This document shows, piece by piece, positions 13,718 to 17,016 of a stretch of 17,016 nucleotides of DNA (positions are counted from its first letter, which is position 1; the number at the start of each line of letters is the position of its first letter). Below the pieces are notes generated by a model. It ran no database searches and was not told the DNA's origin. It worked only from the letters and a program-made list of their open reading frames with translations. This DNA is from Helicobacteraceae bacterium (GTDB lineage: Bacteria > Campylobacterota > Campylobacteria > Campylobacterales > Sulfurimonadaceae). The translations under genes and the position numbers were made by a program. The stretch covers positions 1 to 17,016 of the forward strand of contig JALUJE010000003.1 in NCBI GenBank assembly GCA_027057185.1. The letters run 5' to 3'.

Positions 13718-14431
13718 ATGAAAAAAATTGTACTCATCTCATTGGCAACAGCATCGTTACTATTTGCTGCAGAGGGAGATAGACCACTAAAAACACATAC
13801 CGAGTTTTCACTGGTAGATGCCAACGGTAATACCGATAATACGTCATTGGCGTTTGAGCTCAAAGCAGACAAAAATTATGGTAAACATGAGTTTCGTGCC
13901 GATGCCAATGCGTACTACACGAAAGAGAGCGATACGGCTACAAAAAACAAATGGATGCTAGAGCTCAATTATGACTATATGATTACCGATAGGTTTTCAT
14001 TTAATTACCTTATCGGCTATAAACGGGACAAATTTTCGGGTTTTGATTACCAGTTCTACACCGGACCGGGGGTTGGCTATAAAGTAATTGATACACCGGT
14101 GCATAAGCTCAATGTGCAGGCCAATCTGCTTTACTCCATCGATCAGTATGAAGGAGGTGGGGAGAAAAATGATTATTTGGGTTATGGTGCCGGACTCAAT
14201 TATGAGTGGCAGGTGGCTGAGAATTTGAAGTTTAAACAGGACTTGAAATACCGTGGTAGTTTTGATGATTCTGAAAATTATTTCATCAACTCCAAAAGTG
14301 CCATTGAGAGTAAGTTAGGCGGACTCTTTTCCATGGGAATTAGTTATGCCGTAGATTATGCTAATTTACCGGCTGCAGGAAAAACATCAACCGATAAGAC
14401 CCTTTTGGCGTCATTAATTATTGACTATTAG
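13718..14431 (+). CDS. DUF481 (YdiY-like) outer-membrane beta-barrel protein
   Basis: A 237-residue protein with a clear signal peptide (MKKIVLISLATASLLFA, cut before AEGDR). The mature part consists of alternating amphipathic strands rich in Tyr, Asp and Asn, with short turns: EFSLVDANGNTDNTSLAFE, WMLELNYDYMITDRFSFNYL, YQFYTGPGVGYKVI, YLGYGAGLNYEW and a final strand ending in LLASLIIDY, an aromatic C-terminus as needed for BAM insertion. The opening strand with NGNTDNTS matches DUF481 proteins such as YdiY, which are small outer-membrane barrels of unknown substrate. It has its own promoter and overlaps the convergent MFS gene by 14 bp at the 3' end. Role unknown. Confidence 0.85.
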   Translation: MKKIVLISLATASLLFAAEGDRPLKTHTEFSLVDANGNTDNTSLAFELKADKNYGKHEFRADANAYYTKESDTATKNKWMLELNYDYMITDRFSFNYLIGYKRDKFSGFDYQFYTGPGVGYKVIDTPVHKLNVQANLLYSIDQYEGGGEKNDYLGYGAGLNYEWQVAENLKFKQDLKYRGSFDDSENYFINSKSAIESKLGGLFSMGISYAVDYANLPAAGKTSTDKTLLASLIIDY

Positions 14432-15527
14432 TCTCTTTGGATGCACTGCTACGCAGCAGTGCAAAAGAGCACAATGCGACGCCAGAAGCGACCAAAAAGA
14501 GTTGTGTCGGCCACAGCTCATAGATATATCCCGCACCGATAGCTCCAAGAAACCCTCCCAAACCGTATGAAATTCCAAAAAAGAACTGCTGTGCCAGTTT
14601 TTTGTGTGCATAGAGTGTAAAAAGATAGCTAATGGCTGCAGAGTGAAAGAGGGCAAAGCTCAGTGCATGAATGGTTTGTGAGGTAAAGAGCAGGGCAATA
14701 TTGGTGGGAAAGAGAAAGAGCAGTAGCCAGCGTAGTGCGGTAAAAGCTGTTGTAAACTGTAAAATGCCCAGTAGGTTTTTTTTCAGAAGGGGACCTTGAA
14801 AATAGAGCATAACAATCTCTACGATAACACCAAAACTCCAGAGATAGATGGTCATGTCCAAAGAGATGCCCTGTTCCGTCTCGTAAATTGTAAAGAAGTT
14901 ATAGAAGGCACCGAAGCTCACCTGCATCAATAGTAAACCGCTCCACAGTCTCCAGCGCTGAAAAATGGTGAAACGATCAGCCGTATCGGTAGTGTCATTG
15001 TGAATTTGTGCCGTCTCATGTCGGGCAATGATATAGCCAAAAAGTGCCGTTGCCGTAGCCATAGTAATAAGATAGATAATGGCTGTTTTTGGGGTATTTA
15101 AAAACTGAACCAGTAGCAACGCGACGGCAATAAAACCAACAGACCCGTAAAGCCGTACTTTACCATAGCGCTCTTTTCCTACCTGTTCTAAGGCAATGAC
15201 TTCAATAAACGGAAGAATAAGACTTAAACCGATACCCAGACCAATATTGGCAATCAATAGCGCGTAAAAAATCTCGAGTGCAGGATAAAAAGCTATAGCA
15301 CTCAGGCACAGTAGCAGCAGGGCATAGTTAAAAATATTACGATTGAGCTGCACCCCTTTAATAAAGGCAAAAGGAACCATAAAGCGTACTAGTGGTGCTG
15401 CAGCAAAGATAATACCGATTTCAGAAGGAGTATAGCCGACATTCGAGAGTACTTTGGGAAGAAAGATGATATGAACGGCAATAATAGCAAAATAGAAAAA
15501 ATAAAAAAGGGCAAGAAGTACTGGCAT
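14418..15527 (-). CDS. MFS transporter (MFS_1-like family)
   Basis: A 369-residue polytopic inner-membrane protein with about ten to twelve hydrophobic helices and the short loops of the major facilitator superfamily. The N-terminal half includes FLPKVLSNVGYTPSEIGIIF, LIANIGLGIGLSLILPFIE and KERYGKVRLYGSVGFIA; the second half ends with GISYGLGGFLGAIGAGYIYE. The R-x-G-S-x-G-F pattern in the middle of the first half resembles the HcaT/nucleoside-symporter branch (MFS_1_like). Substrate unknown. It is shorter than typical 400-residue MFS proteins but looks intact at both ends. Its ATG overlaps the stop of the RDD gene by one base (TAATG), so the two are coupled. Its 3' end overlaps the DUF481 gene on the other strand. 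Confidence 0.85.
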   Translation of the reverse strand: MPVLLALFYFFYFAIIAVHIIFLPKVLSNVGYTPSEIGIIFAAAPLVRFMVPFAFIKGVQLNRNIFNYALLLLCLSAIAFYPALEIFYALLIANIGLGIGLSLILPFIEVIALEQVGKERYGKVRLYGSVGFIAVALLLVQFLNTPKTAIIYLITMATATALFGYIIARHETAQIHNDTTDTADRFTIFQRWRLWSGLLLMQVSFGAFYNFFTIYETEQGISLDMTIYLWSFGVIVEIVMLYFQGPLLKKNLLGILQFTTAFTALRWLLLFLFPTNIALLFTSQTIHALSFALFHSAAISYLFTLYAHKKLAQQFFFGISYGLGGFLGAIGAGYIYELWPTQLFLVASGVALCSFALLRSSASKETNSQ

Positions 15528-16042
15528 TAATCGGCGTGAATAACGGCAGTACGGCTGATGAGGTCATGTAGCGTGCGTTTGTCACGGCGAAACAGCCCTA
15601 TAAAAAATCCTATTAGGGTGATCGCCGAGAGAAAATAGCCCAAAAAACGGACAATGAGTTGAAAATAAGAAGCTGTCTTAAGGGTTGTGGCATCGACTAC
15701 CTTGGAGTGTGCTAGCTGTTTTCCGGGTGTTTTTCCATTCCGATGCCATAAAAAGACATAAATGCTCATCATGAAAATTACATGTAACAGTGAAATCAGT
15801 GGATCGGGGGCATTGGTGAGCGCTGCTTCATTATGGGCAATCACATCAAGTGCAGTGGCACGTTTCATCTCATCCCGTCCAAATACCATCATCATAAACA
15901 GACTGACGGGTATGCCAATCATAAAAAGATCGGTAACAAACCCTAGGGCTCGTGTCCAAAAACCGGCAAAAAGTCGTTGCGGTATGGATGCATCGGTCTC
16001 TTTTTTAGGGAAGTTTTTTTGTTTTACATTGCGCCATCTCAT
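15527..16042 (-). CDS. RDD family membrane protein
   Basis: From the ATG at 16042 the gene encodes 171 residues: a basic N-terminus, then FWTRALGFVTDLFMIGIPVS (the Arg...Asp signature of RDD proteins in the first helix), a second helix near LLHVIFMMSIYVFLWHRNGK, the motif GKTPGKQLAHSKVVDA, and a third hydrophobic stretch ending in FRRDKRTLHDLISRTAVI. The family's function is not settled; some members may act in transport or ion tolerance. An in-frame GTG at 16057 would add five residues but lies within the promoter -10, so I prefer 16042. No ribosome site is seen for either. It is coupled to the downstream MFS gene (TAATG). Confidence 0.82.
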   Translation of the reverse strand: MRWRNVKQKNFPKKETDASIPQRLFAGFWTRALGFVTDLFMIGIPVSLFMMMVFGRDEMKRATALDVIAHNEAALTNAPDPLISLLHVIFMMSIYVFLWHRNGKTPGKQLAHSKVVDATTLKTASYFQLIVRFLGYFLSAITLIGFFIGLFRRDKRTLHDLISRTAVIHAD

Positions 16043-16048
16043 GCTGGC

Positions 16049-16077
16049 ATTATACACTTTTTCAAGGGCTAATGTAA
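16049..16077 (-). promoter_or_regulatory. Sigma-70-like promoter of the RDD-MFS operon
   Basis: On the minus strand TTACAT (16072-16077), a 17-bp spacer and TATAAT (16049-16054). The expected start point, about 7 nt on, falls at the A of the ATG at 16042, implying a leaderless transcript. Confidence 0.5.
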
Positions 16078-16209
16078 GAGGCGTAGCCAGGATTATGCAG
16101 TAGAATGTTAGAAACCATTATTTACAAATAGTTAACTAAAGGGCAGTATACTTTTGTCATCTCAACAATGAACGTTGAAGAGATGCTTTTTAATCAACTC
16201 CTAGTATTC
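16078..16209. other. Intergenic stretch without a recognised gene
   Basis: Between the RDD promoter and the typA terminator I see no gene. There is a lone ribosome-site-like CTAAAGGG (16136-16143, plus strand) and a bulged hairpin at 16158-16185 followed by a T run on the plus strand. Neither is tied to a coding sequence. Confidence 0.4.
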
Positions 16210-16247
16210 AAAAAGTGGTTTTAGGCTGTAGTGTTTGAGCCTAAAAC
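16210..16247 (-). terminator. Rho-independent terminator after typA
   Basis: On the minus strand GTTTTAGGCT, a 10-nt loop and AGCCTAAAAC form a perfect 10-bp stem (16218-16227 with 16238-16247), followed by CACTTTTTG. It begins 26 bp beyond the typA stop. Confidence 0.8.
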
Positions 16248-16272
16248 TGCAGATTCCTTCAAATATTAACAG

Positions 16273-17016
16273 CTATTTTGTTTTTCGTGCGTGGCGTTTT
16301 CGCTCTGTTGCATCAAGATATCGCTTGCGGACACGAATGCTTTTGGGCGTCACTTCGAGCAGCTCATCTTCTTCAATCCACTCCAGTGCTTTTTCCAGAT
16401 TCATGTCACGCGGTGGAACGAGTTTGATGGCATCATCGGCACCGCTGGAGCGGACATTGCTCTGCTGTTTTCCCTTTATGGGGTTGACTTCAAGATCGTT
16501 AGAACGACTATGCTCTCCAATAATCATACCGGAATACACTTTAGTCTGGGGTTCAATAAACATCACCCCACGATCTTGCAAGTTAAAAATAGAGTAGGCC
16601 AGTGCAACGCCGGCTTCCATGGAAATTAGTGCCCCGTATTGACGACTTTCTACGCTTCCGGAATGGGGTCGGAATTCTAAGAAGGAGTGATTCATCACCC
16701 CTTCACCCCGTGTGTCGGTCAGAAACTGTCCCCGAAAACCGATAAGCCCGCGTGCCGGTATTTCAAACTCGATGCGGGTAAAACCTTCTCCCATGGGTAG
16801 CATAGATTTCATCTCTGCTTTGCGTTTACCCAGACGTTCAATGACGGTACCGCTAAAATCTTCGGGCGTGTCAATGACTAAGTGCTCAAACGGTTCGCAT
16901 TTGACCCCTTCAATCTCTTTGACAATGACCTCCGGACGGCTGATTCCAAATTCAAAATCTTCACGACGCATATTTTCGGCTAAGACGGTAATCTGCAATT
17001 CCCCTCGACCCGATAC
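16273..17016 (-). CDS. typA: TypA/BipA GTPase, C-terminal part
   Basis: The frame is open to the right edge and starts in the window with VSGRGELQITVLAENMRRED, so the true start lies beyond 17016. The visible 247 residues cover the EF-G-like domain V and the TypA-specific C-terminal domain: ARGLIGFRGQFLTDTRGEGV, MNHSFLEF, GVALAYSIFNLQDRG, KVYSGMIIGEHSR, then NPIKGKQQSNVRSSG and ALEWIEEDELLEVTPKSIRV, with a basic end. TypA binds the 70S ribosome in a GTP-dependent way and supports 50S assembly and stress growth. The GTPase domain is outside the window. A strong terminator follows. Confidence 0.96.
   Translation of the reverse strand, partial: VSGRGELQITVLAENMRREDFEFGISRPEVIVKEIEGVKCEPFEHLVIDTPEDFSGTVIERLGKRKAEMKSMLPMGEGFTRIEFEIPARGLIGFRGQFLTDTRGEGVMNHSFLEFRPHSGSVESRQYGALISMEAGVALAYSIFNLQDRGVMFIEPQTKVYSGMIIGEHSRSNDLEVNPIKGKQQSNVRSSGADDAIKLVPPRDMNLEKALEWIEEDELLEVTPKSIRVRKRYLDATERKRHARKTK

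Noticed and set aside
14414..14656. 80-residue minus-strand frame overlapping the MFS gene end
   Set aside because: It is a different frame within the MFS coding region, which has clear membrane helices; it is a shadow.
16136..16224. CTAAAGGG ribosome-like site followed by an 18-residue frame from the ATG at 16168 (plus strand)
   Set aside because: The spacing to the ATG is about 24 bp, the frame ends inside the typA terminator stem, and it has no recognisable content.
16998..16998. TTG at 16996-16998 as start of the typA frame
   Set aside because: The same frame continues to the window edge with VSGRGEL, which is conserved inside TypA, so the gene is simply cut by the window.
1..17016. CRISPR arrays, tRNA/rRNA genes, IS elements, prophage genes, known defence or toxin-antitoxin systems
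   Set aside because: Looked for on both strands; no periodic repeats, cloverleaf, transposase or defence-type domains were found.

Overview
The window most likely comes from a Campylobacterota (epsilonproteobacterial) genome. The family content suggests a free-living Sulfurovum/Sulfurimonas-like organism more than a host-associated Campylobacter, but no rRNA is present and the genus is inference. The markers are a Csd4/Pgp1-type M14 carboxypeptidase with glutamine as a zinc ligand, a bacterial SUV3-like helicase, a succinate dehydrogenase/fumarate reductase pair of the non-classical type, and a shortened YajQ. I see no IS element, tRNA, rRNA, CRISPR array or phage gene; it reads as ordinary chromosome with dense, short operons.

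Left part (1-3862, all minus strand). A class III (anaerobic) ribonucleotide reductase gene, nrdD, runs off the left edge. It is preceded by about 300 bp holding a promoter, a tandem TGTCA repeat and a strongly foldable leader. Upstream lies a tight three-gene operon: a thioredoxin; a soluble histidine kinase whose N-terminal half is a diiron metallo-beta-lactamase-fold (ODP/flavodiiron-like) domain; and an OmpR-type response regulator. The most interesting inference in the window is that this operon senses oxygen or redox state and that the regulator acts on nrdD next door.

Middle part (3964-10765, all plus strand). An exported M15/VanY-type peptidase overlaps a lipoprotein M14 DL-carboxypeptidase (csd4/pgp1-like), two cell-wall trimming enzymes in one unit. 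The flavoprotein and iron-sulfur subunits of a succinate dehydrogenase/fumarate reductase follow 20 bp later. The flavoprotein has Gln where the covalent-FAD His usually is, the iron-sulfur subunit has an extra Cys at the third cluster, and no anchor subunit follows. Next come yajQ (apparently lacking an internal strand), an HD-GYP c-di-GMP phosphodiesterase 3 bp later, and an HTH/coiled-coil protein of unknown function.

Right part (10767-17016). A 938-residue SUV3-like helicase with a C-terminal zinc ribbon is on the minus strand and ends one base from the HTH gene. It is divergent from a DUF481 outer-membrane barrel gene on the plus strand. That gene overlaps, tail to tail, an MFS transporter, which is coupled to an RDD-family membrane protein on the minus strand. 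The RDD gene seems to start leaderless. The C-terminal part of the ribosome-associated GTPase TypA/BipA, followed by a clear terminator, runs in from the right edge.
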